From Thalassovita litoralis (GTDB lineage Bacteria; Pseudomonadota; Alphaproteobacteria; Rhodobacterales; Rhodobacteraceae), in assembly GCF_900182725.1 (NCBI RefSeq), contig NZ_FXTO01000007.1, positions 1-64,000 of the forward strand: a stretch of DNA of 64,000 nt. The letters are read 5' to 3'. Within the stretch, counting starts at the first letter, position 1. Each line of letters begins with the position of its first letter. Of this stretch, positions 16,481 to 27,655 are shown one piece after another. Under the pieces are notes generated by a model. It was not told where the DNA came from, ran no database searches, and saw nothing but the letters and a program-made list of their open reading frames with translations. A program made the translations under genes and the position numbers.

Positions 16481-17065
16481 ATGTCGCGTATTCTGATCCT
16501 GTTCGCCCTGTTGTTTGGGCTGACTGCCTGTACGAATTCCAACGACTTGGACAAGGCGCCGGTGGATTTGGGGACATTCCAGTTGGGTCACAATGTTGTG
16601 GTCGCCCCCAAAATGGTCAAAGGCCCGGTTTCACGCGAAGCCAGCAAAGAAGAGTGGATTGCCTCTTTGCATGGGGCGATTGCCGAACGGTTCGACCGAT
16701 ACGAGGGCGACAAGCTGTTCCATTTCGGCGTGTCCGTCGAAGGGTATGTTCTGGCCCAGCCCGGTATTCCCATCGTCGCATCGCCAAAATCGGTTCTGAT
16801 CATCAACCTGACCGTATGGGATGACGCTAAGGGTAAGAAGCTGAACGAAAAACCAGAACAGATCACGGTTTTGGAAACCTTTTCCGGGGATACGCTGGTG
16901 GGGTCCGGCCTGACCCAAAGCAAAGAGCAGCAGATGCTAAATCTGTCGCGGAATGCCGCGAAAATGATTCAGGATTATCTGGTCAAAAAGAACACCGAGG
17001 AGGGCTGGTTCAAGCCCGACGCGACCCCGATGCCTGATGTCGAAGCCGCCCCGGATGAAAGCTGA
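16481..17065 (+). CDS. Predicted lipoprotein of unknown function
   Basis: The 194-residue product begins with a lipoprotein signal peptide whose lipobox LTAC puts the lipidated Cys at residue 17. The mature domain has alternating strands and helices without a recognised family motif. The ATG at 16481 follows a strong GGAGG site; an upstream TTG in frame is rejected. A C-terminal acidic, proline-containing tail closes the protein. Localisation to the cell envelope is inferred from the signal. Confidence 0.8.
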   Translation: MSRILILFALLFGLTACTNSNDLDKAPVDLGTFQLGHNVVVAPKMVKGPVSREASKEEWIASLHGAIAERFDRYEGDKLFHFGVSVEGYVLAQPGIPIVASPKSVLIINLTVWDDAKGKKLNEKPEQITVLETFSGDTLVGSGLTQSKEQQMLNLSRNAAKMIQDYLVKKNTEEGWFKPDATPMPDVEAAPDES

Positions 17066-17133
17066 CAGGCCGGAAGCGTATGGATGTGCTGCAACGGTAG
17101 CCTTTTCTGGTGGCGTTGCGCGTGAAGCAAGGC

Positions 17134-17162
17134 TTGATTTCCGTTCCTCAAACCAATAAATC
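17134..17162 (+). promoter_or_regulatory. Probable tuf1 promoter
   Basis: TTGATT at 17134-17139 and TAAATC at 17157-17162 are 17 bases apart. An inverted repeat TCGGCCC (17161-17167) with GGGCCGA (17183-17189) follows directly. The predicted leader to the ATG at 17222 is about 50 bases. Confidence 0.45.
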
Positions 17163-17221
17163 GGCCCCCGATAGATCAAACCGGGCCGACGGTGGCCCCC
17201 AAAGCACGAGGCGCCAAAGGA

Positions 17222-18397
17222 ATGGCAAAGGAAAAGTTTGCGCGTAATAAGCCGCACGTCAACATCGGCACGATTGGTCACGTTGACCACGGCAAGACCA
17301 CGCTGACCGCAGCGATCACCAAATATTTTGGTGACTTCAAAGCCTACGACCAGATCGACGGCGCACCGGAAGAAAAAGCACGCGGGATCACGATCTCGAC
17401 CGCGCACGTTGAGTACGAAACCGAGTCGCGCCACTACGCGCACGTCGACTGCCCCGGCCACGCTGACTATGTGAAAAACATGATCACCGGTGCTGCGCAG
17501 ATGGACGGCGGCATTCTGGTTGTGAACGCAGCTGACGGCCCCATGCCGCAGACCCGCGAACACATCCTGCTGGCGCGTCAGGTTGGTGTGCCTGCGCTGG
17601 TCGTGTTCATGAACAAAGTTGACCAGGTTGACGACGAAGAGCTGCTGGAGCTGGTGGAAATGGAAATCCGCGAGCTGCTGTCGACCTACGACTTCCCGGG
17701 CGACGATATTCCGATCGTTGCAGGTTCGGCTCTGGCCGCAATGGAAGGCCGCGATCCTGAAATCGGCGAAAACAAGATCCGCGAACTGATGGCGGCTGTT
17801 GACGAGTACATCCCGACCCCGGCACGTGCTGTTGACCAGCCGTTCCTGATGCCGATCGAAGACGTGTTCTCGATCTCGGGCCGTGGTACTGTTGTGACGG
17901 GTCGTGTGGAACGTGGCGTGATCAACGTTGGCGATTCGATCGAAATCGTTGGGATCAAAGACACCCAGACCACGACCTGTACCGGCGTTGAAATGTTCCG
18001 CAAACTGCTGGATCGCGGTGAAGCAGGCGACAACATCGGCGCGCTGCTGCGCGGTATCGACCGCGAGAAAGTTGAGCGTGGTCAGGTTCTGTGTAAGCCG
18101 GGTTCGGTTAACCCGCACACCAAGTTCGAAGCCGAGGTCTACATTCTGACCAAGGAAGAAGGCGGTCGTCACACCCCGTTCTTTGCGAACTACCGTCCGC
18201 AGTTCTACTTCCGGACCACCGACGTGACCGGGACCTGCATCCTGCCGGAAGGCACTGAAATGGTGATGCCTGGCGACAACCTGAAACTGTCGGCCGAGCT
18301 GATCGCACCGATCGCAATGGAAGAAGGCCTGCGCTTCGCTATCCGCGAAGGTGGCCGTACCGTTGGTTCGGGCGTTGTGTCGAAAATTCTGGCCTGA
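17222..18397 (+). CDS. tuf: Elongation factor Tu, copy 1
   Basis: The 391-residue GTPase delivers aminoacyl-tRNA to the ribosome. The P-loop GHVDHGKT is at residues 19-26, followed by the switch region RGITIS, DCPGH and NKVD. The ATG at 17222 matches the start of the second copy; an in-frame GTG at 17192 adds ten residues absent there. A GAGG about ten bases upstream may serve as ribosome site. From its first base to 18449 the DNA is identical to 36498-37725, so the copies appear held together by gene conversion. Confidence 0.98.
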   Translation: MAKEKFARNKPHVNIGTIGHVDHGKTTLTAAITKYFGDFKAYDQIDGAPEEKARGITISTAHVEYETESRHYAHVDCPGHADYVKNMITGAAQMDGGILVVNAADGPMPQTREHILLARQVGVPALVVFMNKVDQVDDEELLELVEMEIRELLSTYDFPGDDIPIVAGSALAAMEGRDPEIGENKIRELMAAVDEYIPTPARAVDQPFLMPIEDVFSISGRGTVVTGRVERGVINVGDSIEIVGIKDTQTTTCTGVEMFRKLLDRGEAGDNIGALLRGIDREKVERGQVLCKPGSVNPHTKFEAEVYILTKEEGGRHTPFFANYRPQFYFRTTDVTGTCILPEGTEMVMPGDNLKLSAELIAPIAMEEGLRFAIREGGRTVGSGVVSKILA

Positions 18398-18422
18398 TCC
18401 GACGATCTCGCCAAGACTACAG

Positions 18423-18450
18423 AGGGCCGCTGGAAACAGCGGCCCTTTTA
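18423..18450 (+). terminator. tuf1 rho-independent terminator
   Basis: AGGGCCGCTG pairs with CAGCGGCCCT around GAAA and is followed by TTTACTTTT. The same hairpin follows tuf2 and forms part of the duplicated block. Confidence 0.88.
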
Positions 18451-18530
18451 CTTTTGGGGCGTCAGGCCCGGTTGATGCGGTGGCGTAGCGGTGTATCTTA
18501 TGGGGACTGATAGTCTCCGGGATTTTACTG

Positions 18531-19520
18531 ATGCCGCCGCCTTCTTTTGTTCTTTTTGCTCATGCGTTGTCCGGGCCGGAAAGGGGCAATGTTCTGACAG
18601 AGCGTAGCCTGCTGAGTGCCTTGCGCGATGATGTCCCGGCTTGGGTGCATCTGGACGGCAAACAATCCGGCGCGGACGAATGGATTGCCCGGCATCTGGA
18701 TTATCTGGACCCACAAGCGATTGAGGCCTTACTGGATGTCGACACCCGCCCCCGGATGACGGTGCTGGGGGATGGCATGATTCTGATCCTGCGTGGCATG
18801 AACTTCAACGCAGGCGAAGACCCCGAAGATATGGTGTCCGTCCGCATGTGGATTGACGCGCACCGGATTGTGACCATTTCGCGCAAGCGCGTCATGGCAA
18901 TCGAACGCATGAACGAGGCCATGACCACAGGCGAGGGACCAGCAGATGCGGGTGCGTTTCTGGTGAAGCTGGTCGAGGATCTGACCTTCAATATCGCGAA
19001 CTTTCAGAAGGATCTGGATACCCGTGCTGTCGAGATGGAGCATCAGGTGATCTCGGGCAGCTCTGAAGGGTTGCGGAAACAGGTCGTCGATATGCGGCTG
19101 AAAATCATCGCGGCCCGCCGGTTTCTGGGGCCGCAGCGGGATGCGCTGTCGGCAGTCGGGTTGGCGCGGCTGGATTTTCTGGACCCGCCCACCCATCGGG
19201 AAATTCAGGAAGAGCAGTTGAAAATGATCCGTGTCGTCGAAGATATGGATGAATTGCGTGATCAGGCGATGATTCTACGTGAAGAATTATCAGGGCAGTT
19301 ATCGGACCGCCTGAACCGCAATATGTTCGTGCTGTCGATTCTTTCCGCGATTTTTTTGCCGCTGGGTTTTTTGACCGGGCTGTTCGGAGTCAATGTGGGC
19401 GGTCTGCCGGGGCTGGAAGATCGCAATGCTTTTTTGTGGCTGTGTCTGGCAATGGGGGCGCTGGTGCTGCTGCAATTGCTGTTATTGTGGCGTCTGCGCT
19501 GGATTGGGCGCGGTGGATAG
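18531..19520 (+). CDS. zntB: CorA-family divalent cation transporter, ZntB type
   Basis: The 329-residue protein has the CorA architecture: a long cytosolic domain with a coiled stalk (about residues 140-260), then two membrane helices near 272-292 and 303-323. The loop between them is GVNVGG, the ZntB-like version of the CorA GMN filter. ZntB proteins move zinc and related ions across the inner membrane, thought to be proton-driven import. It sits between tuf1 and tRNA-Trp, breaking the usual tuf-tRNA-secE arrangement. The ion specificity is inferred from the loop only. Confidence 0.85.
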   Translation: MPPPSFVLFAHALSGPERGNVLTERSLLSALRDDVPAWVHLDGKQSGADEWIARHLDYLDPQAIEALLDVDTRPRMTVLGDGMILILRGMNFNAGEDPEDMVSVRMWIDAHRIVTISRKRVMAIERMNEAMTTGEGPADAGAFLVKLVEDLTFNIANFQKDLDTRAVEMEHQVISGSSEGLRKQVVDMRLKIIAARRFLGPQRDALSAVGLARLDFLDPPTHREIQEEQLKMIRVVEDMDELRDQAMILREELSGQLSDRLNRNMFVLSILSAIFLPLGFLTGLFGVNVGGLPGLEDRNAFLWLCLAMGALVLLQLLLLWRLRWIGRGG

Positions 19521-19624
19521 GACCGAAACCGCACCGCCGTACACGGAAGGCGCAAGTTTATGTCTTTGTCCGCGAAAAGCCCCTTGATCTTGGCGCGTGG
19601 CTGTCCTAATCAGCGCACGGCCTT

Positions 19625-19700
19625 AGGGGTATAGCTCAGCTGGTAGAGCGACGGTCTCCAAAACCGTAGGTCGCGGGTTCGAACCCTGCTGCCCCTGCCA
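19625..19700 (+). tRNA. tRNA-Trp (CCA)
   Basis: The 76-base cloverleaf has acceptor AGGGGTA with TGCCCCT, a D arm AGCTCAGCTGGTAGAGC, an anticodon loop CTCCAAA with anticodon CCA, a T loop TTCGAAC, and an encoded GCCA end. tRNA-Trp just before secE is a common bacterial arrangement. Confidence 0.97.
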
Positions 19701-19842
19701 TTTCCTTGTATCTGTGATCTTATCATTGGCTGTGAAAACGGCCAACAGGCAGGCGCTTTGCGGTTGTCGTGTGGCAACCCTTGAAATCCCGCGCCGGTCC
19801 GCGTATGTGGGCCACGTTCCCTAGATGAAGAAGACGACGCAT

Positions 19843-20040
19843 ATGGCACGTACCAATCCGCTTCAATTCGTTCAGCAGGTCCGCTCGGAAGTGGGCAAGG
19901 TGTCCTGGCCGACCCGCCGGGAGGTGATGCTGACCACTGTCATGGTGTTCATCATGGCCAGCCTGACGGCAGTGTTCTTTGCGCTGGTGGATATGGCAAT
20001 CCGTGGTGGGTTGCGCGGGGTGCTGTCGCTGTTTGGCTGA
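19843..20040 (+). CDS. secE: Preprotein translocase subunit SecE
   Basis: The 65-residue product has the short SecE form: a cytosolic amphipathic helix with VSWPTRREV and a single membrane helix (about residues 36-56). It clamps SecY in the inner-membrane translocon. The ATG at 19843 matches the family N-terminus MARTNP; an ATG at 19825 adds six residues and has no better ribosome site. nusG follows after 191 bases, forming the common secE-nusG pair. Confidence 0.95.
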   Translation: MARTNPLQFVQQVRSEVGKVSWPTRREVMLTTVMVFIMASLTAVFFALVDMAIRGGLRGVLSLFG

Positions 20041-20231
20041 CGCCCTGAATTTTTCCCTGTAAGGGTTGATTAATTTCAGTCTTAGGGGTAGGTGACAGGC
20101 CTCATCCGAAAAATGGCGTGTGGCGATTCGAGTTGCACGCCGTATTTTTGTTTCGGTATGGGACGGGCTGCGGCCTAAAAAAGACGAAAGAATGTGGCCT
20201 TCGGGTCGTAGGATGCAAGGACTGAGTCGAC

Positions 20232-20765
20232 ATGGCGAAGCGGTGGTATTCGGTGAGCGTACTCTCGAATTTCGAGAAGAAAATCGCCGAACAAATCAGA
20301 ACGGCTGTGATTGAAAACGGTCTGGAAGATCAGATCGAAGAAGTTCTGGTTCCTACCGAAGAAGTCATCGAAGTGCGCCGTGGCAAGAAAGTCACCAGCG
20401 AGCGCCGCTTTATGCCCGGCTACGTTCTGGTGCGTATGGAGATGTCTGACCGGGGATATCACCTGATCAGTTCGATCAATCGTGTTACCGGGTTCCTTGG
20501 TCCGCAGGGCCGCCCGATGCCGATGCGTGACGCCGAGGTGAACCAGATTCTGAACCGTGTGCAGGAAGGCGAAGAAGCGCCGCGCACGCTGATCCACTTT
20601 GAGGTGGGTGAGAAGGTGAAGGTTAACGATGGTCCGTTCGAAGATTTCGACGGCATGATCGAAGAAGTCGACGACGACAACCAGCGCCTGAAGGTAGCGG
20701 TGTCGATCTTTGGCCGGGAAACCCCGGTCGAACTGGAATTCACTCAGGTTACTAAACTGGCCTGA
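20232..20765 (+). CDS. nusG: Transcription termination/antitermination factor NusG
   Basis: The 177-residue protein has the NGN domain ([17 protein letters not shown] at the start and [10 protein letters not shown] near residue 62) and a C-terminal KOW domain around [14 protein letters not shown]. It binds RNA polymerase, aids Rho termination and links polymerase to the ribosome through S10. The position between secE and rplK is the standard one. Confidence 0.97.
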   Translation: MAKRWYSVSVLSNFEKKIAEQIRTAVIENGLEDQIEEVLVPTEEVIEVRRGKKVTSERRFMPGYVLVRMEMSDRGYHLISSINRVTGFLGPQGRPMPMRDAEVNQILNRVQEGEEAPRTLIHFEVGEKVKVNDGPFEDFDGMIEEVDDDNQRLKVAVSIFGRETPVELEFTQVTKLA

Positions 20766-20868
20766 GACTGAACTGTGGGAGGATCGCGGCGCGCGCGTCG
20801 GGACCGGACCACACAACTAAGTGCCCAAGGATCGCGTTCCGTGGGCGTTGGATAGAAGGAGAGGCCAA

Positions 20869-21318
20869 ATGGCCAAGAAACTCGTAGGTACGCTGAAGCT
20901 GCAGATCCCTGCAGGCAAAGCCAACCCGTCGCCGCCCGTCGGCCCTGCGCTGGGTCAGCGCGGTATCAACATCATGGAATTCTGCAAGGCGTTCAACGCC
21001 AAGACGCAGGAAATGGAAGCCGGTGCGCCGTGCCCGACCGTGATCAGCTACTATCAGGACAAGTCCTTTACCATGGACATCAAGACGCCGCCCGCGTCTT
21101 ACTACCTGAAAAAAGCGGCTGGCCTGAAGCCGGTTGGCAAGCGTAACCGCCCCAAAGGCGCAGAGAAGCCCGGCCGTGAAACCATCGCGACCGTGACTGT
21201 TGCGCAGGTGCGTGAAATCGCAGAAGCCAAGATGAAAGACCTCAACGCCAATGACGTTGACGGCGCAATGCAGATCATCCTTGGCTCTGCCAAGTCCATG
21301 GGCATCGAGGTGAAGTAA
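20869..21318 (+). CDS. rplK: 50S ribosomal protein L11
   Basis: The 149-residue product has the L11 N-terminal domain with the proline-rich [13 protein letters not shown] loop, part of the thiostrepton-binding GTPase centre. The ATG at 20869 has a strong AGGAGAGG site; a longer frame from GTG 20821 is rejected. rplA starts two bases after its stop. Confidence 0.97.
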   Translation: MAKKLVGTLKLQIPAGKANPSPPVGPALGQRGINIMEFCKAFNAKTQEMEAGAPCPTVISYYQDKSFTMDIKTPPASYYLKKAAGLKPVGKRNRPKGAEKPGRETIATVTVAQVREIAEAKMKDLNANDVDGAMQIILGSAKSMGIEVK

Positions 21319-21319
21319 G

Positions 21320-22018
21320 ATGGCAAAAGTCGGAAAACGCACCAAAGCAGCCCGTGAAGCCTTTGCTGGCAAGGAAAACCTGTCGGTCGAAGAAGCTGTT
21401 GCACTGATCAAAGCCAACGCAAACGCGAAATTCGACGAAACCGTCGAAATCGCCGTGAACCTGGGTGTTGACCCTCGTCACGCGGACCAGATGGTGCGCG
21501 GCGTGGTTGGCCTGCCGAACGGCACTGGTAAAACCATGCGCGTTGCAGTGTTCGCACGTGGCCCGAAAGCAGACGAAGCCCAAGCCGCTGGCGCGGACAT
21601 CGTTGGCGCAGAAGACCTGATGGAAACCATTCAGGGCGGCACCATCGAATTCGATCGCTGCATTGCGACCCCGGACATGATGCCGATCGTTGGTCGTCTG
21701 GGTAAAATTCTGGGCCCGCGCAACCTGATGCCGAACCCCAAAGTTGGCACCGTGACCATGGACGTGAAAGCGGCCGTGGAAGCAGCCAAAGGTGGCGAAG
21801 TTCAGTTCAAAGTGGAAAAAGCCGGTGTTGTACATGCGGGCGTGGGCAAAGCCTCGTTTGACGAAGCCAAGCTGGTTGAAAACGTCCGTGCCTTCGTGGG
21901 TGCTGTGGCCAAGGCGAAACCCGCCGGTGCCAAAGGCGCTTACATGAAGAAGGTATCGCTGTCCTCGACTATGGGGCCGGGCGTATCCGTTGATCTGGCC
22001 AGCGCAACTGGCGAATAA
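21320..22018 (+). CDS. rplA: 50S ribosomal protein L1
   Basis: The 232-residue product has the L1 signatures [21 protein letters not shown] and a conserved C-terminal [16 protein letters not shown]-like end. It forms the mobile L1 stalk at the E site and is the autogenous repressor of the rplKA unit in E. coli. It is coupled to rplK by a one-base gap. Confidence 0.97.
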   Translation: MAKVGKRTKAAREAFAGKENLSVEEAVALIKANANAKFDETVEIAVNLGVDPRHADQMVRGVVGLPNGTGKTMRVAVFARGPKADEAQAAGADIVGAEDLMETIQGGTIEFDRCIATPDMMPIVGRLGKILGPRNLMPNPKVGTVTMDVKAAVEAAKGGEVQFKVEKAGVVHAGVGKASFDEAKLVENVRAFVGAVAKAKPAGAKGAYMKKVSLSSTMGPGVSVDLASATGE

Positions 22019-22260
22019 GAATTCTTCGTTGGGGCAACCCGATGTCGATGGCGGGGCGGTAACGCCCCGTCCTGTCCGAGACGGAGGGTTCAGGCAAATG
22101 CCTGAATAAATCCTTCCTGAGATGGGGAACGAGACGAATTGACCGTTGGGTGTGTAACCCTCGGGTGATCTGGCCTCGGGACCCTGAAATTGGACCCGAA
22201 ACGGTGGGGCAACTCGCCAAAACTGAGCCGGGGGGAAACCCCCAAATTTGGAGTGAAACT
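22019..22260 (+). promoter_or_regulatory. rplJ leader region
   Basis: This 242-base gap precedes rplJ. It contains a hairpin GGGGCGGTAACGCCCC at about 22054-22069 and several G-rich purine runs. In many bacteria this leader binds the L10-L12 complex for autogenous control; that function is inferred from position, as no consensus structure was matched base by base. Confidence 0.4.
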
Positions 22261-22776
22261 GTGGATAGAGCACAAAAAGAGAAGGTGGTCGAGGAACTCG
22301 GCCAGATCTTTGAAAGCTCTGGCGTGGTGGTCGTAGCCCATTACGCAGGTCTCACGGTTGCTGAGATGCAGGACCTTCGCGCACGCATGCGTGCCGCGGG
22401 CGGTGCCGTACGTGTCGCCAAGAACAGGCTCGCCAAGATCGCCCTCGAAGGGAAACCCTGCGCAAGCATTGGTGACCTGCTGACGGGCATGACCGTTCTG
22501 ACCTATTCCGAGGACCCCGTGGCAGCAGCCAAGGTGGCCGAGGACTTCGCCAAGGATAACAAAAAGTTTGAAATCCTTGGCGGTGCAATGGGCGAGAACG
22601 CTCTGGACCGGGCCGGTGTCGAAGCCGTGTCGAAAATGCCGTCGCGCGAGGAACTTATTGCCTCGATCGTTGGCTGCATCGGCGCACCCGCATCGAACAT
22701 CGCCGGCGCCATTGGCGCACCTGCTTCGAATATCGCATCCATCTTGTCCACCATCGAGGACAAGGCGGCTGCGTAA
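22261..22776 (+). CDS. rplJ: 50S ribosomal protein L10
   Basis: The 171-residue product starts at a GTG (reading [13 protein letters not shown]) with a GGAG site seven bases upstream. A longer frame from 22150 would extend into the leader and is rejected. L10 anchors L7/L12 dimers through its C-terminal helix. A duplicated stretch [19 protein letters not shown] is seen at about residues 139-157. Confidence 0.95.
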   Translation: MDRAQKEKVVEELGQIFESSGVVVVAHYAGLTVAEMQDLRARMRAAGGAVRVAKNRLAKIALEGKPCASIGDLLTGMTVLTYSEDPVAAAKVAEDFAKDNKKFEILGGAMGENALDRAGVEAVSKMPSREELIASIVGCIGAPASNIAGAIGAPASNIASILSTIEDKAAA

Positions 22777-22849
22777 GCAACCTTATGATCTGCGTAGGGT
22801 AAAAACCCTTGCGTTGGAACAACACATCTAAACGAACGGAAACAGTAAA

Positions 22850-23227
22850 ATGGCTGATCTGAAAGCACTTGCTGAGCAAATCGTCAACCTGACGCTGCTG
22901 GAAGCACAAGAACTGAAAACCATCCTGAAAGACGAGTACGGCATCGAGCCCGCAGCCGGTGGCGCTGTCGTCATGGCAGGCCCGGCAGACGCCGGTGCCG
23001 CAGCCGCTGAAGAGCAAACCGAATTCGACGTGATCCTGGTCGACGCCGGCGCTTCGAAGATCAACGTGATCAAAGAAGTTCGCGGCATCACCGGCCTGGG
23101 CCTGAAAGAAGCCAAAGAGCTGGTCGAAGCAGGCGGCAAAGCTGTCAAAGAGCAGGTTTCGAAAGACGAAGCCGAAGAGATCAAAGGCAAGCTGGAAGCA
23201 GCTGGCGCTAAGGTCGAGCTCAAGTAA
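22850..23227 (+). CDS. rplL: 50S ribosomal protein L7/L12
   Basis: The 125-residue product has the N-terminal dimerisation helices, an Ala-rich hinge (about residues 43-57), and the C-terminal factor-binding domain with [20 protein letters not shown]. It recruits EF-Tu, EF-G and initiation factors to the ribosome. It is followed by a 240-base structured gap before rpoB. Confidence 0.97.
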   Translation: MADLKALAEQIVNLTLLEAQELKTILKDEYGIEPAAGGAVVMAGPADAGAAAAEEQTEFDVILVDAGASKINVIKEVRGITGLGLKEAKELVEAGGKAVKEQVSKDEAEEIKGKLEAAGAKVELK

Positions 23228-23259
23228 TAAACGCCGGGGCAACCCGGAAGTTTGTTCAG

Positions 23260-23373
23260 GCTGGGCCCGGATTTTTCCGGGTCCAGCTAAACCTGTCTTG
23301 GAAAGGGCTTTTTCGCAAAGCCCTTTCCTGGGAGAGGTTCAAAGATCGGGAGGCCCTTGGTGGGACAAGGGCC
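23260..23373 (+). promoter_or_regulatory. Three consecutive hairpins between rplL and rpoB
   Basis: Hairpin 1 at 23260-23287 has an 11-pair stem (GCTGGGCCCGG). Hairpin 2 at 23300-23328 has a perfect 12-pair stem (GGAAAGGGCTTT). Hairpin 3 at 23352-23373 has a perfect eight-pair stem (GGCCCTTG). None has a following U tract. They fit a transcription attenuator or RNase III processing site that lowers rpoBC relative to rplJL, as known in E. coli at the same place. Confidence 0.7.
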
Positions 23374-23467
23374 GGGAATTGATCAGAACATCCCTGTTTC
23401 GGATGGGCGTGCAGCCGGGGCCCGACGGCATGCGCGTTCAGGTGAGACACGAAAGGTGACATCGACC

Positions 23468-26400
23468 ATGGCTCAGAGCTTCCTTGGCCAGAAACGTCTG
23501 CGTAAATATTTCGGCAAGATCCGCGAAGTGCTGGAGATGCCGAACCTGATCGAGGTTCAGAAGTCCTCGTATGATCTTTTCCTGCGCTCTGGTGATGCGC
23601 CCCAGCCGACCGACGGCGAAGGCATCATGGGCGTATTCCAATCGGTTTTCCCGATCAAAGATTTCAACGAAACCGCCATTCTGGAATTCGTGAAATACGA
23701 GCTGGAAAAGCCGAAATACGACGTCGAAGAATGTATGCAGCGCGACATGACCTATAGCGCCCCGCTGAAGGTCACGCTGCGTCTGATCGTATTTGATGTC
23801 GACGAGGATACCGGCGCCAAATCGGTGAAGGACATCAAGGAACAAGACGTGTTCATGGGCGATATGCCCCTGATGACCCCGAACGGCACGTTCATCGTCA
23901 ACGGCACCGAACGCGTGATCGTCAGCCAGATGCACCGCTCGCCCGGTGTGTTCTTTGACCATGACAAGGGCAAGACCCACAGCTCGGGTAAGCTGCTTTT
24001 TGCCTGCCGCATCATTCCCTATCGCGGCTCGTGGCTGGACTTTGAATTCGACGCCAAGGATATCGTATTCGCCCGTATCGACCGTCGCCGCAAACTGCCG
24101 GTGACGACGCTGCTGTATGCGCTGGGTCTGGGGCAGGAAAGCATCATGGATGCTTACTATCAGACCGTGACGTATACCCTGCGCAAGGGTGACGGCTGGG
24201 TGACGAAATTCTTCCCGGAACGTGTGCGCGGCACCCGTCCGACCTATGATCTGGTCGATGCCGACACTGGCGAGATCATCTGCGAAGCGGGCAAGAAAAT
24301 GACCCCGCGCGCGGTCAAGCAGATCATCGACGAAGGCAAGATCACCGAACTTTTGGTGCCGTTCAAACATATCGTTGGTAAATATGTCGCCAAGGACATC
24401 ATCAACGAAGAAACCGGCGCGATCTATGTCGAAGCTGGCGATGAACTGACGCTGGATCTGGACAAAGACGGCGATATCACCGGCGGCAGCCTGCAAGACC
24501 TGCTGGAAGCCGGGATCACCGAAATTCCGGTTCTGGACATCGACAACGTGAACGTTGGTCCGTACATCCGCAACACCATGGCGGCAGATAAAAACATGAA
24601 CCGCGAAACCGCGCTCATGGACATCTATCGCGTGATGCGTCCGGGTGAACCGCCGACCGAAGAGGCTGCAAGCGCCCTGTTCGACACGCTTTTCTTTGAT
24701 TCCGAGCGCTATGACCTGTCTGCTGTTGGCCGCGTGAAAATGAACATGCGTCTGGCTTTGGAAAAGGCTGACACCCAGCGCACGCTGGACCGCGATGACA
24801 TCGTGAAATGTATCAAGGCGCTGGTCGAACTGCGCGACGGCAAGGGCGACATCGACGACATCGACCACTTGGGCAACCGTCGTGTGCGCTCGGTCGGGGA
24901 ATTGATGGAAAACCAGTATCGCGTCGGCCTGCTGCGCATGGAACGCGCGATCAAGGAACGTATGTCCTCGGTCGAAATCGACACGGTGATGCCGCAGGAT
25001 CTGATCAACGCGAAACCGGCTGCTGCGGCTGTGCGCGAATTCTTCGGCTCCTCGCAGTTGTCGCAGTTCATGGACCAAACGAACCCGCTGTCCGAAGTGA
25101 CCCATAAGCGCCGCTTGTCCGCGCTTGGGCCGGGCGGTCTGACCCGCGAACGTGCAGGGTTTGAGGTGCGCGACGTTCACCCGACCCACTATGGCCGGAT
25201 GTGTCCGATTGAAACGCCGGAAGGTCCGAACATTGGTCTGATCAACTCGTTGGCGACCTTTGCCCGCGTGAACAAATACGGATTTATCGAAACTCCGTAC
25301 CGCGTCGTGAAGGACAGCAAAGTGACCGACGAGGTTCACTACATGTCCGCGACCGAGGAAATGCGTCACACGGTGGCGCAGGCCAACGCGACATTGGACG
25401 GCGACGGCAAGTTCGTGAACGATCTGGTTTCGACCCGTCAATCCGGCGATTACACGTTGGCACCTCGTGAGAACGTGGATTTGATCGACGTGTCGCCGAA
25501 ACAGTTGGTGTCGGTTGCTGCCTCGCTGATCCCGTTCTTGGAAAACGACGACGCTAACCGCGCACTGATGGGTTCGAACATGCAGCGTCAGGCGGTTCCG
25601 CTGCTGCGTGCAGAGGCCCCGCTGGTCGGCACCGGGATTGAGGAAATCGTGGCCCGTGACTCGGGTGCGGCGATCATGGCGAAACGCGCAGGGATCATCG
25701 ACCAGGTCGATGCGCAGCGTATCGTGATCCGCGCCACCGAAGATCTGGAACTGGGCGACGCTGGTGTGGACATCTACCGGATGCGCAAATTCCAACGGTC
25801 GAACCAGAACACCTGTATCAACCAGCGCCCGCTGGTGAAGGTGGGCGATACCGTTCAAAAAGGCGAAGTGATCGCTGACGGCCCGTCCACGGATATGGGC
25901 GAACTGGCCTTGGGTAAAAACGTGATCGTCGCGTTCATGCCCTGGAACGGTTACAACTACGAAGACTCGATCCTGATTTCCGAACGGATTGCGCGTGACG
26001 ACGTGTTTACCTCGATCCATATCGAGGAATTCGAAGTCGCGGCCCGTGACACGAAGCTGGGGCCGGAAGAAATCACCCGCGACATTCCGAACGTCGGTGA
26101 AGAAGCCCTGCGCAATCTGGACGAAGCCGGGATTGTCTACATCGGTGCCGATGTGGAACCGGGCGACATTCTGGTTGGTAAGATCACGCCGAAGGGCGAA
26201 AGCCCGATGACCCCGGAAGAAAAGCTGCTGCGCGCCATCTTTGGCGAAAAGGCATCGGACGTGCGCGATACGTCGCTGCGCGTGAAGCCGGGCGATTACG
26301 GGACTGTCGTCGAAGTGCGCGTGTTCAACCGTCATGGTGTGGACAAGGACGAACGTGCCCTGCAAATCGAACGGGAAGAGGTCGAACGTCTGGCCCGTGA

Positions 26401-27604
26401 CCGTGACGACGAACTGGGTATTCTGGATCGCAACATCTATGCCCGTCTGAAGGGTATGATCTTGGGCAAAGTGGCTGTGAAAGGCCCCAAAGGCATCAAG
26501 GCGAACTCGGAAATCACCGAGGAATTGCTGGACAGCCTGACCCGTGGTCAGTGGTGGCAGTTGGCGCTGGCCGAAGAGGCCGACGCCCAGATCGTCGAGG
26601 CGCTGCACGAGCAATATGAAGTGCAGAAACGTGCCTTGGAGCATCGTTTCGAGGACAAGGTTGAAAAAGTCCGCCGGGGTGATGATCTGCCGCCGGGTGT
26701 GATGAAGATGGTCAAAGTCTTCATCGCTGTGAAGCGGAAGCTTCAGCCGGGCGATAAAATGGCCGGTCGTCACGGGAACAAGGGTGTGATTTCGCGCGTG
26801 GTTCCGATGGAGGACATGCCGTTCCTTGCCGATGGTACGCCGGTTGACTTCTGTCTGAACCCGCTGGGTGTGCCGTCGCGTATGAACGTTGGTCAGATCT
26901 TGGAAACCCACATGGGCTGGGCCGCACGCGGTCTGGGCCTGAAAATCGACGATGCCCTGCAAGAGTATCGCCGTTCGGGCGACCTGACCCCGGTTCGCGA
27001 AGCGATGCACCACGCCTATGGCGACGATGTCTATGACGAAGGCATCGCCAACATGGAAGAGGCGCAGCTTCTGGAAGCGGCAGGCAACGTTGTCCGCGGT
27101 GTGCCGATCGCGACCCCGGTTTTCGACGGTGCGAAAGAGGCAGACGTGAACGACGCCCTGCTGCGGGCCGGTTTCTCGGAATCGGGTCAGTCGATCCTGT
27201 TCGACGGTCGTACCGGCGAACAATTCGCGCGTCCGGTGACGGTGGGTGTGAAATACCTGCTGAAACTGCATCACTTGGTGGACGACAAAATCCACGCTCG
27301 TTCGACCGGGCCGTACTCGCTTGTCACACAGCAGCCGCTGGGTGGTAAGGCGCAGTTCGGTGGCCAGCGTTTCGGGGAAATGGAGGTCTGGGCGCTGGAA
27401 GCTTACGGTGCCGCCTACACCCTGCAAGAGATGCTGACCGTGAAGTCGGATGACGTGGCAGGCCGGACCAAGGTCTATGAATCGATCGTCAAGGGCGAGG
27501 ACAACTTCGAGGCTGGTGTGCCTGAGAGCTTTAACGTGCTCGTGAAAGAAGTCCGCGGCCTCGGCCTGAACATGGAACTCCTGGATGCGGAGGGTGAGGA
27601 ATAA
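23468..27604 (+). CDS. rpoB: RNA polymerase beta subunit
   Basis: The 1378-residue subunit forms one half of the catalytic cleft. The start [17 protein letters not shown] at 23468 matches the family; the upstream open frame crosses the hairpin region. The rifampicin pocket reads [20 protein letters not shown] then [10 protein letters not shown], wild type at the usual resistance positions. The C-terminal [20 protein letters not shown] block is intact. Confidence 0.98.
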   Translation: MAQSFLGQKRLRKYFGKIREVLEMPNLIEVQKSSYDLFLRSGDAPQPTDGEGIMGVFQSVFPIKDFNETAILEFVKYELEKPKYDVEECMQRDMTYSAPLKVTLRLIVFDVDEDTGAKSVKDIKEQDVFMGDMPLMTPNGTFIVNGTERVIVSQMHRSPGVFFDHDKGKTHSSGKLLFACRIIPYRGSWLDFEFDAKDIVFARIDRRRKLPVTTLLYALGLGQESIMDAYYQTVTYTLRKGDGWVTKFFPERVRGTRPTYDLVDADTGEIICEAGKKMTPRAVKQIIDEGKITELLVPFKHIVGKYVAKDIINEETGAIYVEAGDELTLDLDKDGDITGGSLQDLLEAGITEIPVLDIDNVNVGPYIRNTMAADKNMNRETALMDIYRVMRPGEPPTEEAASALFDTLFFDSERYDLSAVGRVKMNMRLALEKADTQRTLDRDDIVKCIKALVELRDGKGDIDDIDHLGNRRVRSVGELMENQYRVGLLRMERAIKERMSSVEIDTVMPQDLINAKPAAAAVREFFGSSQLSQFMDQTNPLSEVTHKRRLSALGPGGLTRERAGFEVRDVHPTHYGRMCPIETPEGPNIGLINSLATFARVNKYGFIETPYRVVKDSKVTDEVHYMSATEEMRHTVAQANATLDGDGKFVNDLVSTRQSGDYTLAPRENVDLIDVSPKQLVSVAASLIPFLENDDANRALMGSNMQRQAVPLLRAEAPLVGTGIEEIVARDSGAAIMAKRAGIIDQVDAQRIVIRATEDLELGDAGVDIYRMRKFQRSNQNTCINQRPLVKVGDTVQKGEVIADGPSTDMGELALGKNVIVAFMPWNGYNYEDSILISERIARDDVFTSIHIEEFEVAARDTKLGPEEITRDIPNVGEEALRNLDEAGIVYIGADVEPGDILVGKITPKGESPMTPEEKLLRAIFGEKASDVRDTSLRVKPGDYGTVVEVRVFNRHGVDKDERALQIEREEVERLARDRDDELGILDRNIYARLKGMILGKVAVKGPKGIKANSEITEELLDSLTRGQWWQLALAEEADAQIVEALHEQYEVQKRALEHRFEDKVEKVRRGDDLPPGVMKMVKVFIAVKRKLQPGDKMAGRHGNKGVISRVVPMEDMPFLADGTPVDFCLNPLGVPSRMNVGQILETHMGWAARGLGLKIDDALQEYRRSGDLTPVREAMHHAYGDDVYDEGIANMEEAQLLEAAGNVVRGVPIATPVFDGAKEADVNDALLRAGFSESGQSILFDGRTGEQFARPVTVGVKYLLKLHHLVDDKIHARSTGPYSLVTQQPLGGKAQFGGQRFGEMEVWALEAYGAAYTLQEMLTVKSDDVAGRTKVYESIVKGEDNFEAGVPESFNVLVKEVRGLGLNMELLDAEGEE

Positions 27605-27655
27605 GGGCCTCGTGCCCAATTCCCCCCACCCATCTGCACGATTTGAGGTATCAAA

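Noticed and set aside
17161-17189. TCGGCCC/GGGCCGA inverted repeat before tuf1 as a terminator
   Set aside because: The loop is 15 bases, there is no T tract, and it overlaps the probable -10 region, so it is at most an operator or leader element.
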